Shown here: positions 33,960 through 42,284 of the stretch, in pieces | How positions within the stretch are numbered: position 1 is the first letter of the stretch | Layout of the letters: each line of letters opens with the position of its first letter | Origin: Caballeronia sp. LZ062 | Lineage (GTDB): Bacteria; Pseudomonadota; Gammaproteobacteria; Burkholderiales; Burkholderiaceae | Direction: 5' to 3' | Length of the DNA: 64,000 nt | Assembly: GCF_031450785.1 (NCBI RefSeq) | Contig: NZ_JARTWB010000002.1 | Span: forward strand, 1,488,001 to 1,552,000 | Notes under the pieces: generated by a model | What the model was told of the DNA's origin: nothing | The model's database searches: none | Seen by the model: only the letters and a program-made list of their open reading frames with translations | Made by a program: the position numbers and the translations under genes

Positions 33960-35102
33960 TCAATTCCCGAAAGGCAGCAAGATGGCGAACTCCGTGCAGC
34001 CCGGCTTGCTCTCCACTTCGATCAGTCCATCGTGCTGCTGCACGAACGACTGCGCGAGCGTGAGGCCGAGGCCACTTCCGTCTTCCCTGCCTGACACGAG
34101 CGGAAAGAAGATGCGGTCGCGGATGTCGCTCGGAATGCCGGGACCGTTGTCAGTGATATGCAAGTCCAGTGCCAGTTTGTGCAGGCGCTTGCCGATCGTG
34201 ACCTTGCGCGCGATACGCGTGCGCAGCTCGATCTTCGCGTCGCCTTGCGAGATGCGCTCCTTGAGCGCCTCCGCCGCGTTGCGCACGATGTTGAGCAGCG
34301 CCTGAATCAGTTGTTCCTTGTCGCCGCGCAGGTCGGGCACGCTCACGTCGTAGTCGCGCTCGATGGTGAGGCCGCGCGGAAACTCCGCGAGAATCACCGC
34401 GCGCACGCGCTCGCAGACTTCGTGAATGTTGACGTCGCCGACGATATGCGGATGCCGGTGCGGCTCCAGCAAGCGATCGACGAGCGTCTGCAGACGGTCC
34501 GATTCCTTGATGATGACCTGCGTGTATTCGCGCAATTCGTCGCGTTGGCGCGCGCCGAGCTCGAATTCCAGTAGTTGCGCCGCGCCGCGAATACCGCCGA
34601 GCGGGTTCTTGATCTCGTGCGCGAGATTGCGGATCAGTTGCTTGTTCACCGCCGTCAGATCGTGAATGCGCTCTTCGCGATCCGTGCGCAAATGGCGCTC
34701 GTTCTCGAAGAGTTCGAGCAGCACGTAGTCGGGCGCGGCTTCGAGATACGCGACGATCGCGTGCACGTGAAGCAGTTCGCGCCCCGCGCGCTCCAGCGCC
34801 GCGTCGAGCCGCGTCGCGTTGAAGCGGTTCTCCGCGATGGACGCGATGGTCGTCGCCAATTCTTCCGCGTTCGCGAAGAGTCCGGACCAGTGCGTCTGCA
34901 TCAGTTGCTTGCGCGACATCTCCAGCATCGACTCCGCCGACGGGTTCGCATACGCGATCCTCAGACTGCGTTTGTCGAGCACGAGCACGACGGTCGGCAA
35001 CGCTTCGAGGCCGGGCAAGAGGCCGGTCGCGGCGAGTTGCGTATCGTCGGAGAGCGTGTCGGCGTGGCCCTTTCGCGCCTTGATCAGATTCTTGAGCACC
35101 AT
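33960..35102 (-). CDS. glnL: Nitrogen regulation sensor kinase NtrB (NR(II))
   Basis: A 380-residue soluble kinase/phosphatase. A PAS domain lies at about 25-130, HisKA with the phospho-His in NLAHEIKNPLGGIRGAAQLL, and HATPase contains NIVRNAAEAL, DNGPGIP and GSGLGLTLAQSFVQQHDG. It has no membrane segment, as expected for NtrB, which is controlled by PII. It is separated from glnA by a terminator, so part of its expression is read-through from the glnA promoter. It precedes ntrC on the same strand. Confidence 0.95.
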   Translation of the reverse strand: MVLKNLIKARKGHADTLSDDTQLAATGLLPGLEALPTVVLVLDKRSLRIAYANPSAESMLEMSRKQLMQTHWSGLFANAEELATTIASIAENRFNATRLDAALERAGRELLHVHAIVAYLEAAPDYVLLELFENERHLRTDREERIHDLTAVNKQLIRNLAHEIKNPLGGIRGAAQLLEFELGARQRDELREYTQVIIKESDRLQTLVDRLLEPHRHPHIVGDVNIHEVCERVRAVILAEFPRGLTIERDYDVSVPDLRGDKEQLIQALLNIVRNAAEALKERISQGDAKIELRTRIARKVTIGKRLHKLALDLHITDNGPGIPSDIRDRIFFPLVSGREDGSGLGLTLAQSFVQQHDGLIEVESKPGCTEFAILLPFGN

Positions 35103-35167
35103 CGTGCAGTGATTGAGGTCGTTCGTGCTACCGATCTTCTTCTCGTTGCGTGAGACCGCGAGCGATT

Positions 35168-35195
35168 AAAAAAGGGACGGCGCGCCGTCCCTTTT
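35168..35195 (-). terminator. glnA terminator / attenuator before ntrBC
   Basis: AAAAGGGACGG pairs with CCGTCCCTTTT around a CGCG loop (35170-35195), and on the minus strand a six-T run follows. It lies between glnA and ntrB, like the partial terminator of the enteric glnALG operon. Confidence 0.85.
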
Positions 35196-35270
35196 CGTCG
35201 TTCTTCATTGCAGGGCAAGAAGCGCGCGCTTCATCGAACCGAGATCAATGAAACGCGCAGCCGTCATGCC

Positions 35271-36686
35271 TTACAGCGAGTAGTACATTTCGAACTCGAT
35301 CGGATGCACCGCCTGACGATAACGCTGCAGCTCGTTCGTCTTCAGTTCGATGTACGCGTCGAGCATCGAATCCGTGAACACGCCGCCGCGCGTCAGGAAC
35401 TCGCGGTCGCCGTCCAGTGCGTCGAGCGCCTGATCCAGGCCCGCGCAAACGGTCGGAATCTTCGCGTCTTCTTCCGGCGGCAGGTCGTACAGATTCTTGT
35501 CCGCGGCTTCGCCCGGATGAATCTTGTTCTGCACGCCGTCGAGACCCGCCATCATCAGCGCGGAGAAGCACAGGTACGGATTCGCGAGCGGATCCGGGAA
35601 GCGCGTTTCGATACGGCGGCCCTTCGGGTTCGACACGTGCGGAATGCGAATCGACGCCGAGCGGTTGCGAGCGGAGTAAGCCAGCTTCACGGGCGCTTCG
35701 AAGTGCGGCACGAGACGCTTGTACGAGTTCGTACCCGGGTTCGTGATCGCGTTCAGCGCGCGCGCATGCTTGATGATGCCGCCGATGTAAAACAGCGCGA
35801 ATTCCGACAGACCTGCATAGCCGTTGCCCGCGAACAGGTTCTGGCCGTCCTTCCAGATGGACTGGTGAACGTGCATGCCCGAGCCGTTATCGCCGACGAT
35901 GGGCTTCGGCATGAACGTCGCCGTCTTGCCGTACGTGTGCGCGACGTTGTGGATGATGTACTTCATCTGCTGCAGCCAGTCCGCGCGCTGAACCAGCGTC
36001 GAGAACTTCGTGCCGATTTCGTTCTGGCCCTGGCCCGCCACTTCGTGGTGATGCACTTCGACCGGAATGCCGATCTGTTCGAGCAGCAGACACATTTCCG
36101 AGCGGATGTCCTGGAACGTGTCGACAGGAGCCACCGGGAAGTAGCCGCCCTTCGTGCCCGGACGGTGACCGGTGTTGCCGCCTTCGAATTCCTTCGCCGA
36201 CGACCACGGCGCTTCTTCCGAGCCGATCTTCACGAACGTGCCCGACTGGTCCGTGTTCCACTGCACCGAGTCGAAAATGAAGAATTCCGGCTCCGGACCG
36301 AAGAACGCGGTGTCGCCGAGGCCCGAGCTCTTCAGATACGCTTCCGCGCGCTTCGCGAGCGAACGCGGGTCGCGCTCGTAGCCCTTGCCGTCGGCCGGCT
36401 CAACCACGTCGCAGGTCAGAACCAGCGTGGATTCTTCATAGAACGGGTCGATGAACGCGGTGTCCGCATCCGGCACGAGCAGCATGTCCGACGCTTCGAT
36501 ACCCTTCCAGCCGGCGATGGACGAACCGTCGAAAGCGTGGCCGCTTTCAAATTTGTCTTCGTCGAATGCCGAGACCGGCACGGAAACGTGTTGTTCTTTG
36601 CCGCGCGTGTCGGTGAAGCGAAAATCGACAAACTTGACGTCCTCGTCCTTGACGAGTTGCATGACGTCGGCCACGGATTTACTCAT
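35271..36686 (-). CDS. glnA: Glutamine synthetase, type I
   Basis: A 471-residue dodecameric enzyme making glutamine from glutamate, ammonia and ATP. It has the normal GSI length. Signatures are the beta-grasp motif [22 protein letters not shown] and the ATP-binding KGGYFPVAP (seen in [19 protein letters not shown]). NLYDLPPEE carries the Tyr (about 400) that is adenylylated in GSI-beta enzymes. Translation starts at the ATG at 36686 after AGGAGAT. Upstream are a sigma-54 promoter and three NtrC-type sites, so transcription should rise under nitrogen limitation through the ntrBC genes just downstream. Confidence 0.98.
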   Translation of the reverse strand: MSKSVADVMQLVKDEDVKFVDFRFTDTRGKEQHVSVPVSAFDEDKFESGHAFDGSSIAGWKGIEASDMLLVPDADTAFIDPFYEESTLVLTCDVVEPADGKGYERDPRSLAKRAEAYLKSSGLGDTAFFGPEPEFFIFDSVQWNTDQSGTFVKIGSEEAPWSSAKEFEGGNTGHRPGTKGGYFPVAPVDTFQDIRSEMCLLLEQIGIPVEVHHHEVAGQGQNEIGTKFSTLVQRADWLQQMKYIIHNVAHTYGKTATFMPKPIVGDNGSGMHVHQSIWKDGQNLFAGNGYAGLSEFALFYIGGIIKHARALNAITNPGTNSYKRLVPHFEAPVKLAYSARNRSASIRIPHVSNPKGRRIETRFPDPLANPYLCFSALMMAGLDGVQNKIHPGEAADKNLYDLPPEEDAKIPTVCAGLDQALDALDGDREFLTRGGVFTDSMLDAYIELKTNELQRYRQAVHPIEFEMYYSL

Positions 36687-36772
36687 TACCTATCTCCTGA
36701 TTAACAAAAGTCGGCGAATCGCTTCGCCGCCTCGACCAATTCTGCACTGCCGTTTCAATCGAGGGTGGGAAA

Positions 36773-36788
36773 AGCAGCTTCTATGCCA
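36773..36788 (-). promoter_or_regulatory. Sigma-54 promoter of glnA
   Basis: On the minus strand TGGCATAGAAGCTGCT matches the -24/-12 consensus TGGCAC-N5-TTGC: GG and GC are exactly 10 bp apart. The predicted transcription start is near 36761, about 75 nt before the glnA ATG. A GGCGAA/TTCGCC hairpin lies in the leader. Confidence 0.8.
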
Positions 36789-36796
36789 TCTGCACC

Positions 36797-36833
36797 AAGC
36801 ACGCCCTAAAGCACTGACGCGGCGTGCTTTTTT
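36797..36833 (+). terminator. Terminator-shaped hairpin on the plus strand in the glnA upstream region
   Basis: AAGCACGCC (36797-36805) pairs with GGCGTGCTT (36821-36829) around a 15-base loop, followed by TTTTTT to 36833. No plus-strand gene precedes it. It could end an antisense or small RNA that starts in the glnA leader, or the repeat could be a protein-binding site. Nothing else in the sequence decides between these. Confidence 0.4.
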
Positions 36834-36887
36834 GCTTCGTCTTTGCGCGAGACCGGTTCAGGCGAAACAGACGGCACGGTCGGGAAA

Positions 36888-36972
36888 GCACCAAACATGT
36901 GCGTGCGTCCTAGCATCGGTTTCGTCGCGCACTGCTTCTGTGCCTGCGCGCCGATTTGCACCATTCTCGTGC
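36888..36972 (-). promoter_or_regulatory. Three NtrC-type enhancer sites upstream of glnA
   Basis: Three GCAC-N7-GTGC elements occur at 36888-36902, 36929-36943 and 36958-36972; the last extends to TGCACC-ATTCT-CGTGC, close to the enteric consensus TGCACC-N5-GGTGCA. Their centres are 41 and 29 bp apart and lie roughly 135-205 bp upstream of the predicted sigma-54 start site. Confidence 0.7.
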
Positions 36973-37045
36973 TTCCACTATCTCGGAACCTCGTGCCCGA
37001 GGCCACGCTAAAATCACTTTTTCACGCGAACGGAGACACGCCGCC

Positions 37046-37510
37046 ATGAGCACGCTCGAACAACTGTACGGCAAAGCCTCGAGCCGCGCCGCCGAAAACA
37101 GTCTCTTTTATGCGGGCGCCCTGCTGCCCGCCGAAGCCTTCGAATTTCTCCAGCTCGAACCGCGCGCCCGGCTCGTCGATGTCCGCACCCGCGCCGAACT
37201 GGATTGGGTCGGCCGGCCGGCAATTAACGGCGAACAGTACGCGCATATCGAATGGATCCGCTATCCCGGCTCCGTGCCGAACGCTGAGTTTATCGAACAA
37301 TTAAGACAAATCGCCACTCCCGATACGCCGGTCCTGTTCCTGTGCCGCAGCGCCGCGCGCTCGAAGCTGGCCGCCGTCGCCGCGCAGAACCATGGGTTCA
37401 GCAACGCCTACGACCTGCTGGAAGGCTTCGAAGGCGACAAGGACGGCCAAGGACATCGCAAGACGGTGTCGGGATGGTGTTATCGCGGATTGCCGTGGAT
37501 CGGGGCGTGA
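37046..37510 (+). CDS. Single-domain rhodanese-like protein
   Basis: A 154-residue cytoplasmic protein with a rhodanese fold: EFLQLEPRARLVDVRTRAEL near the N-terminus and the active-site loop FLCRSAARS, whose Cys would carry the persulfide. No signal peptide is visible. The start is the ATG at 37046, with CGGAG upstream; the frame is open further upstream but not family-like. A TAAAAT -10 candidate sits at 37009-37014. It is probably a sulfurtransferase; the acceptor is unknown. Confidence 0.88.
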   Translation: MSTLEQLYGKASSRAAENSLFYAGALLPAEAFEFLQLEPRARLVDVRTRAELDWVGRPAINGEQYAHIEWIRYPGSVPNAEFIEQLRQIATPDTPVLFLCRSAARSKLAAVAAQNHGFSNAYDLLEGFEGDKDGQGHRKTVSGWCYRGLPWIGA

Positions 37511-37526
37511 CGCCGCTTCTCGCGCG

Positions 37527-38216
37527 CTAGCGGTCGAGCAGCGCCCGCGCGCGGGCGACCGCGGCCTCGTCCACCAGCGCGAGTCCCTTGCCGCCGACTC
37601 GCACGCCCGAGCCGAAGTGCACCGCTCGCACGCCCGTCGCAGCGACGAAGGGCGCGAGCGCATCCACGGTCAGCCCGGCACCCGCGAGCACGGTGCAGCG
37701 CGTGCCTTCCGAGCGCTCGACGAGCGACGCGATCTGCGTTTGCGCCTGCAACACGGACGGCGCGCCGCCGGACGTCAGAACGTTCGTGACGGCGTCGAAG
37801 CCGAGCAGCGTGTCGAATGCGGCGGCCAGATCGCGCGCCTCGTCGATTGCGCGGTGGAACGTGAGCGGCAAACCGCCGGCGGCGTCGATCACGCGTGCGA
37901 GCCCTTCCGTATCGATATCGCCGTTTTCGCGCAGCATGCCCACGACGATCGCATTGGCACGCGTCTTCGCGATGGCACGCACGTCGCGCAGCATGACGGC
38001 ATAGTCGTCGGCATCGTAGACAAACGACCGGCTATGAGGCCGCACGATCACGTTCACCGGAATGCCGACGGCTTCCACGACCGCCTCGATCAGCCCGATG
38101 CTCGGCGTCAGGCCGCCCTCGCCCATCGCGGTGATCAGTTCGATGCGGTTCGCCCCGCCGCGCTCGGCGGCGCGCGCGTCCGCAACAGTCGTCGCGATGA
38201 CTTCGAGCAGAATCAA
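37527..38216 (-). CDS. cutC: CutC family protein
   Basis: A 229-residue TIM-barrel protein of the CutC family: LLEVIATTVADARAAERGGA and NRIELITAMGEGGLTPS at the N-terminus, PVNVIVRPHSRSFVY, and LTFHRAIDEARD. Historically linked to copper homeostasis, its enzymatic role is unsettled. The start is a TTG at 38216, chosen because a GGAGG lies 8 bp before it and the TTG overlaps the stop of the upstream gene (TTGA), giving translational coupling. No ATG is available at the family N-terminus. Confidence 0.88.
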   Translation of the reverse strand: MILLEVIATTVADARAAERGGANRIELITAMGEGGLTPSIGLIEAVVEAVGIPVNVIVRPHSRSFVYDADDYAVMLRDVRAIAKTRANAIVVGMLRENGDIDTEGLARVIDAAGGLPLTFHRAIDEARDLAAAFDTLLGFDAVTNVLTSGGAPSVLQAQTQIASLVERSEGTRCTVLAGAGLTVDALAPFVAATGVRAVHFGSGVRVGGKGLALVDEAAVARARALLDR

Positions 38217-39025
38217 CGCCCGTCCTCCGGCGGCACTTCGACGACCTCGCCGCCCAGCGCCGCCACGCCTTCGCGCAGCGCCTCGAACGCTGCGTTCGCG
38301 CGCTCGGGATCGCCCTTCACGCCCAGATCGATGTGCGGCCGCGCGTAGAGCGCACCGCGCGCCGCGTCGCCGACGCTCGGCAGACTGAAAGCGCGCACGC
38401 CCGCGAAATCGCGCTCGATGGCGACCATGAGCGGCGTGATGCGCGATTCCGGCAAGCCAAAGACGAGAAGCGAACGCTCGACGTAGGGCGTCGCGTGATG
38501 CAGATGCGCGTACTTCGTATCGAGCACCCATTCGATCATCGGCCAGGCCATCACCGGAAAGCCCGGCACGAAATGATGATCGCCGACAGAAAAGCCCGGA
38601 ATCTTGTTGTAGCTGTTCGGAATGATCGCAGCGCCCTTCGGAAACATGCCCATGTTCAGCCGATGCAGGTTTTCCGGCGAGTCGAGATCCGCAGGCTGGT
38701 CGCCCGCCATGTCGCGAATGCGCGTGCGGATCAACTCTGCCGCTTCGGGCTGCAATTCCAGCGGCACGCCGAGCGCCTTGGCCGCGGATTGCCGCGTGTG
38801 GTCGTCCGGCGTCGCGCCGATGCCGCCCGTCGAGAAGACGATATCGCCCGATGCGAACGTGCGCGCGAGCGTCGCGGTGATGCGTGCGGGATCGTCGCCG
38901 ACGTATTCCGCCCAATCCAGCGCCAATCCCCGCGCGCCCAACAGTTCGATGACTTTCGGCAGATGCTTATCCGTGCGACGCCCGGACAGAATTTCATCGC
39001 CGATGATGATGACGCCAATGCCCAT
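38213..39025 (-). CDS. CinA-like molybdopterin-binding domain protein
   Basis: A 270-residue protein with the MoaB/Mog-type fold of the CinA N-terminal domain: GVIIIGDEILSGRRTDKHLP, then FSTGGIGATPDDHTR and PGFSVGDHHFVPGFPVMAW. The C-terminal nicotinamide-nucleotide deamidase domain of full CinA (about 160 residues) is absent, so it is a stand-alone member of the competence/damage-inducible family. It is coupled by a 4-bp overlap to cutC downstream and lies 30 bp after the EI24-type gene. Confidence 0.88.
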   Translation of the reverse strand: MGIGVIIIGDEILSGRRTDKHLPKVIELLGARGLALDWAEYVGDDPARITATLARTFASGDIVFSTGGIGATPDDHTRQSAAKALGVPLELQPEAAELIRTRIRDMAGDQPADLDSPENLHRLNMGMFPKGAAIIPNSYNKIPGFSVGDHHFVPGFPVMAWPMIEWVLDTKYAHLHHATPYVERSLLVFGLPESRITPLMVAIERDFAGVRAFSLPSVGDAARGALYARPHIDLGVKGDPERANAAFEALREGVAALGGEVVEVPPEDGR

Positions 39026-39055
39026 GAGTGCCTCTTCCTTTTGTGCTGACCGCTT

Positions 39056-39892
39056 TCAGGATTGCGCCGTGATGGCCGGGTAGCGCGGCTCGTTCGCGCG
39101 CAGGCGCTCCAGCGCATGCAGGCAGTAATGCGCGAACCACAGCGCCGAAAACACGAGGATGAACGCATACGCCCAGATCGTCGCCGCCGCCACGACCGGA
39201 AACAGTGGCAATAACCAGACCGACCACGCCCATAGGAGCGTCGGAACGGAACTCAAAAGCCCGCTCACGATGCCGATGGCGAGCAGCGGCCAGCGCGATT
39301 CGCGCACGATCGCGCGCCGTTCGTCGGGGCTCGCGTGCACGGCGAGCGCGTCGTAGGTCATCACGCGATACGTGAGCCAGCCCCACAGGAGCGGCGGAAT
39401 CAGCGCGAAGAAAGGCGGGATCAGCCAGAGCGGCAAGGTCACGACGAGCGCGACGAGGCACACGATGGTCGTCACGATCGAATGCCCGAGGCTGCCGTAC
39501 CACGAGCCGCCGCGCCGCGCTTCGAGCGCCGCGTAATGCCCCTTAGGGCGGCGCGTCAGCAGTTTGATAACGCCCGGCATCGAAAGCGTGGCGATCAGAA
39601 GGAGAACCGTCACGACGATCAGCGGAATCGTCATGATGACGACGAGAAACGGCGCGATGACCGCGTGCAGCGACGAAAAGCCGACAGCGTCGAACAGGCG
39701 GTACATCGCTGAAGTCAGCGCCCAGCCGTCGAGCCAGCCGTTGGCGGCGCCGGTCAGCGTCTGCCAGAAGAACCAGAGGATTGCGCCCCAAACGGCGGTG
39801 GCGACCGCGAACGGCATCAGCGTGAGCCAGAGCATGCGCGGATGGAAGACGTTCGCCAGCGCGCGCACGAACGAACGCAGCAGATCATTCAT
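39056..39892 (-). CDS. EI24/CysZ-type inner-membrane protein
   Basis: A 278-residue polytopic protein with about six membrane segments (WLTLMPFAVATAVWGAILWF, FLVVIMTIPLIVVTVLLLIA, TTIVCLVALVVTLPLWLIP, FALIPPLLWGWLTYRVM, LLAIGIVSGLLSSVP, FPVVAAATIWAYAFILVFSA). The pattern and PPLLWGWLTYRVMTYDAL fit the EI24 domain family, which includes the sulfate transporter CysZ. The start is the ATG at 39892 (MNDLLRSFVRAL); there is no strong ribosome site. It precedes the CinA-like and cutC genes and probably shares their transcript. Confidence 0.8.
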   Translation of the reverse strand: MNDLLRSFVRALANVFHPRMLWLTLMPFAVATAVWGAILWFFWQTLTGAANGWLDGWALTSAMYRLFDAVGFSSLHAVIAPFLVVIMTIPLIVVTVLLLIATLSMPGVIKLLTRRPKGHYAALEARRGGSWYGSLGHSIVTTIVCLVALVVTLPLWLIPPFFALIPPLLWGWLTYRVMTYDALAVHASPDERRAIVRESRWPLLAIGIVSGLLSSVPTLLWAWSVWLLPLFPVVAAATIWAYAFILVFSALWFAHYCLHALERLRANEPRYPAITAQS

Positions 39893-39927
39893 GCGTGATT
39901 CGGTGAAGGAGGAGTAAGCGACAGGAT

Positions 39928-39953
39928 AAACCAGCGCGCGTTCGGCGCGCTGG
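39928..39953 (-). terminator. Terminator of the sterol-desaturase-family gene
   Basis: CCAGCGCGC (39931-39939) pairs with GCGCGCTGG (39945-39953); on the minus strand TTTAT follows. It separates this gene from the EI24-type gene downstream. Confidence 0.7.
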
Positions 39954-39978
39954 CGAGCACAAAAAGGGAAGGGAAGGT

Positions 39979-40995
39979 CTAGAGCGCGGCCGACCGCTTG
40001 CCGGAATCCGCCGCGCGCCGCGCCGCGAGACGCGCGCCGATGCGCTTGAACGCGAGCCAATGCTGCTCGAAGAAGCCGTCGCCGTAACTGACGGGCGCGG
40101 TGCCGGGCGCGCCGATCTGATCGCGGATGCCGGTCGGCTCGACGGTGCGGTCGAACGACGCCGAGCGGAACAGAATGTCCCAGAACGAAAACAGCACGCC
40201 GAAGTTGCAGCCGTACGCCGTGCCTTCGTGACCATAGCCGATGGCGTGATGACGCCGATGGAACGCCGGACTCACAATCAGGCGATCGCCGAGCCAGCCG
40301 AAATGCAGGCGGATGTTCGCGTGCTGCACGCTTTGCATCAGGTTCGTGATGGCGACGAGCACGACGAATTGCGACGGTTCCACGCCAATCACGAGCGCAA
40401 CTGCTGCGAAGAAGCTGGCCTGGAGAATGTCGTCGAGCAAGTGATTGCGGTCGTCGGACCAGAGCGACATCTTCTGCTGGCTGTGATGAACCGCGTGCAA
40501 TTCCCACCAGATGCCGAAGCGATGCTCCAGCCGGTGATACCAATACCCGGCGAGATCAAGCAGAATCAGATAGATAACGAACGTGACGAGCGGCTGCGTG
40601 GTCACGCCCGGCCACAGATTGTCGATTTCCAGCGTCGGCACGCTATGAATGCGCAGCCAGCTTTGCACGGAATCGAAGATCGGCTGAAACGTGAAGAAGA
40701 AGAACAGATTCAGGATGCCGAGCTTCACGATCCACGTATAGAGCACGTCCACGCGCACGCCCTTGCGGTCCTGCCACGTTTCGGCCGGGCGCAGCGCTTC
40801 CAGCGGACGCAGGATCGCGTACATCGCGATGACTTCCAGCACGCCGACGATGACCCAGTACAGCGCGTCGTACGTGTCTTCGTCGTAACCCATCATGCCG
40901 AGCTTGAACAGCAGCGGCTGCACGACGTCCACGTACAACGCGGTCTGCACCGAAGAAACGAAGCTGTCGAGAGACGAGAGGATGACGTGAAACAT
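39979..40995 (-). CDS. Sterol desaturase / fatty acid hydroxylase family membrane protein
   Basis: A 338-residue integral-membrane di-iron oxygenase. The histidine clusters are present: HRLEH, then HAVHH (in LHAVHHSQQK), and HRRHH late in the protein. Together they coordinate the non-haem di-iron centre. Hydrophobic segments lie around residues 45-65, 90-115, 145-170 and 210-240. The start is the ATG at 40995 (MFHVILSSLDSF); the open upstream extension is not family-like. The likely substrate is a lipid (fatty acyl, sterol-like or hopanoid); none is implied by neighbours. Confidence 0.88.
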   Translation of the reverse strand: MFHVILSSLDSFVSSVQTALYVDVVQPLLFKLGMMGYDEDTYDALYWVIVGVLEVIAMYAILRPLEALRPAETWQDRKGVRVDVLYTWIVKLGILNLFFFFTFQPIFDSVQSWLRIHSVPTLEIDNLWPGVTTQPLVTFVIYLILLDLAGYWYHRLEHRFGIWWELHAVHHSQQKMSLWSDDRNHLLDDILQASFFAAVALVIGVEPSQFVVLVAITNLMQSVQHANIRLHFGWLGDRLIVSPAFHRRHHAIGYGHEGTAYGCNFGVLFSFWDILFRSASFDRTVEPTGIRDQIGAPGTAPVSYGDGFFEQHWLAFKRIGARLAARRAADSGKRSAAL

Positions 40996-41065
40996 GGTGC
41001 TCCGTGGAACTCGAAACCGGTCGCGAGGAACGGACAGAAGCGGTCCGTGACTCAATCGTAGTACA

Positions 41066-41083
41066 GGGCGCCCGCGAGCGCCC
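41066..41083. other. Hairpin after the beta-propeller gene
   Basis: GGGCGC (41066-41071) pairs with GCGCCC (41078-41083), between the beta-propeller stop and the desaturase start. There is no T-run, so terminator activity is uncertain. Confidence 0.3.
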
Positions 41084-41104
41084 TTCACTTACCGTTTGCC
41101 GCGT

Positions 41105-42127
41105 TCAGGCGCCGTTGGGCGCGGTGACCGGCGCGCGGTCGAGGAAATAGATGCCGTGCGGCGAACGTCCCACCGCGATGGTCTGGATGAGCTTGCGGTT
41201 TGCAAGGTCGATCACGCCGACATGCTTCGCGAAGCGGAACGTCACCCAGAGATACTTTTTATCGGCGGAAAGTTCCATGTCGTCCGGTCCCGGCAACAGG
41301 CCGGTGATGTCGCCGACGTTCGTGAGCGTGTCTTCGTCGATGATGCTGATGGTGTTCGCCACCCGGTTCGACACCAGAACGTGCTTGCCGTCCACCATCG
41401 ACCGGAAGTTGTGCGCGCCCTTGCCGGTCGTGATGGTCTTCACGACCTTCTGGTTGCGCCAGTCCACCACGGCGACGTAGTCGGCGCCCGTCATGCCGAC
41501 GAGCAGGAATTTGTCGCCCGGCGTGAGCCAGACGCCCGCCGGCACCTTGCCGACCTTCATCTTCCACTTCACCGTCTGCGTCGCCAGGTCGATGGCCGCG
41601 ATCTCGCCCGAGACCTGAAGCGAGATGAACGCCGTAGCGCTGTCGTTCGAGAACGCGATATGGCTCGGCATGGTCGCGAGCGGCAGGCGCTTCGCGAGGC
41701 TCAGATTCTTGCCGTCGAAATGATAGATATCGAGGCGGTCGAGGCGCAGGCCGGTCGAGACGAACCACTTGCGGTCCGGCGAGAAACCGATCTGATACGG
41801 ATCTTCGATGTCCTGCACCCAGCGCTGCACCGTGCCCGTTTTCGGATCGACGAACATGAGGTTGTTCGACACCGAATTCGCGACAATCAGCGACGCATTG
41901 TCGGGCGTCGGCATCAGGTGATGCGGCTCCTTGCCGGTCGGCACGGTGCCGACGACCTGATGCGTGTTTTCGTCGATGAGGCTCAGCGTGGCTTCCGCCG
42001 AATTGAGCACGATGACGTTGTTGGCGAATGCCGCGGTGGCGGCGAACGCGGCGACTGCCGGAACCGCGAAGCGCGCGGCGCGGGCGGCGGCCGCGCGCAG
42101 GCGGCCGGAGAAGAATGTGGAGCGCAT
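41105..42127 (-). CDS. Exported YVTN-family beta-propeller protein
   Basis: A 340-residue protein with an N-terminal signal segment (residues 1-33, ending in AATAAFA). About seven beta-propeller blades follow, each with a 'D-x-x-T/N-x-x-V...I..G..P..' pattern: DENTHQVVGTVPTGKEPHH, DLATQTVKWKMKVGKVPAG, DWRNQKVVKTITTGKGAHN, DEDTLTNVGDITGLLPGPD, DLANRKLIQTIAVGRSPHG. The blades place it with YncE / cytochrome-cd1-like periplasmic proteins whose role is often unknown. The start is the ATG at 42127, chosen because it gives a signal peptide. Confidence 0.85.
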   Translation of the reverse strand: MRSTFFSGRLRAAAARAARFAVPAVAAFAATAAFANNVIVLNSAEATLSLIDENTHQVVGTVPTGKEPHHLMPTPDNASLIVANSVSNNLMFVDPKTGTVQRWVQDIEDPYQIGFSPDRKWFVSTGLRLDRLDIYHFDGKNLSLAKRLPLATMPSHIAFSNDSATAFISLQVSGEIAAIDLATQTVKWKMKVGKVPAGVWLTPGDKFLLVGMTGADYVAVVDWRNQKVVKTITTGKGAHNFRSMVDGKHVLVSNRVANTISIIDEDTLTNVGDITGLLPGPDDMELSADKKYLWVTFRFAKHVGVIDLANRKLIQTIAVGRSPHGIYFLDRAPVTAPNGA

Positions 42128-42284
42128 GAATGTACACGTCGGAAAGCAGGCGTCATTGTAGAACGTTTGCATGCTCCGACGCGTTGACGACGCGGCTCTT
42201 TTTGCGCAATTCGGTGCGCGTGCGCAAGAAATGCCGCCTGTTCGCGCGGCTTTCCGCCACGTTCGCGCGAGAACGCGGCACGCG

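Noticed and set aside
36843..37049. 68-codon plus-strand frame upstream of the rhodanese gene
   Set aside because: Lies across the NtrC-type sites, has no ribosome site, and its Cys-rich sequence follows from the GCAC/GTGC repeats.
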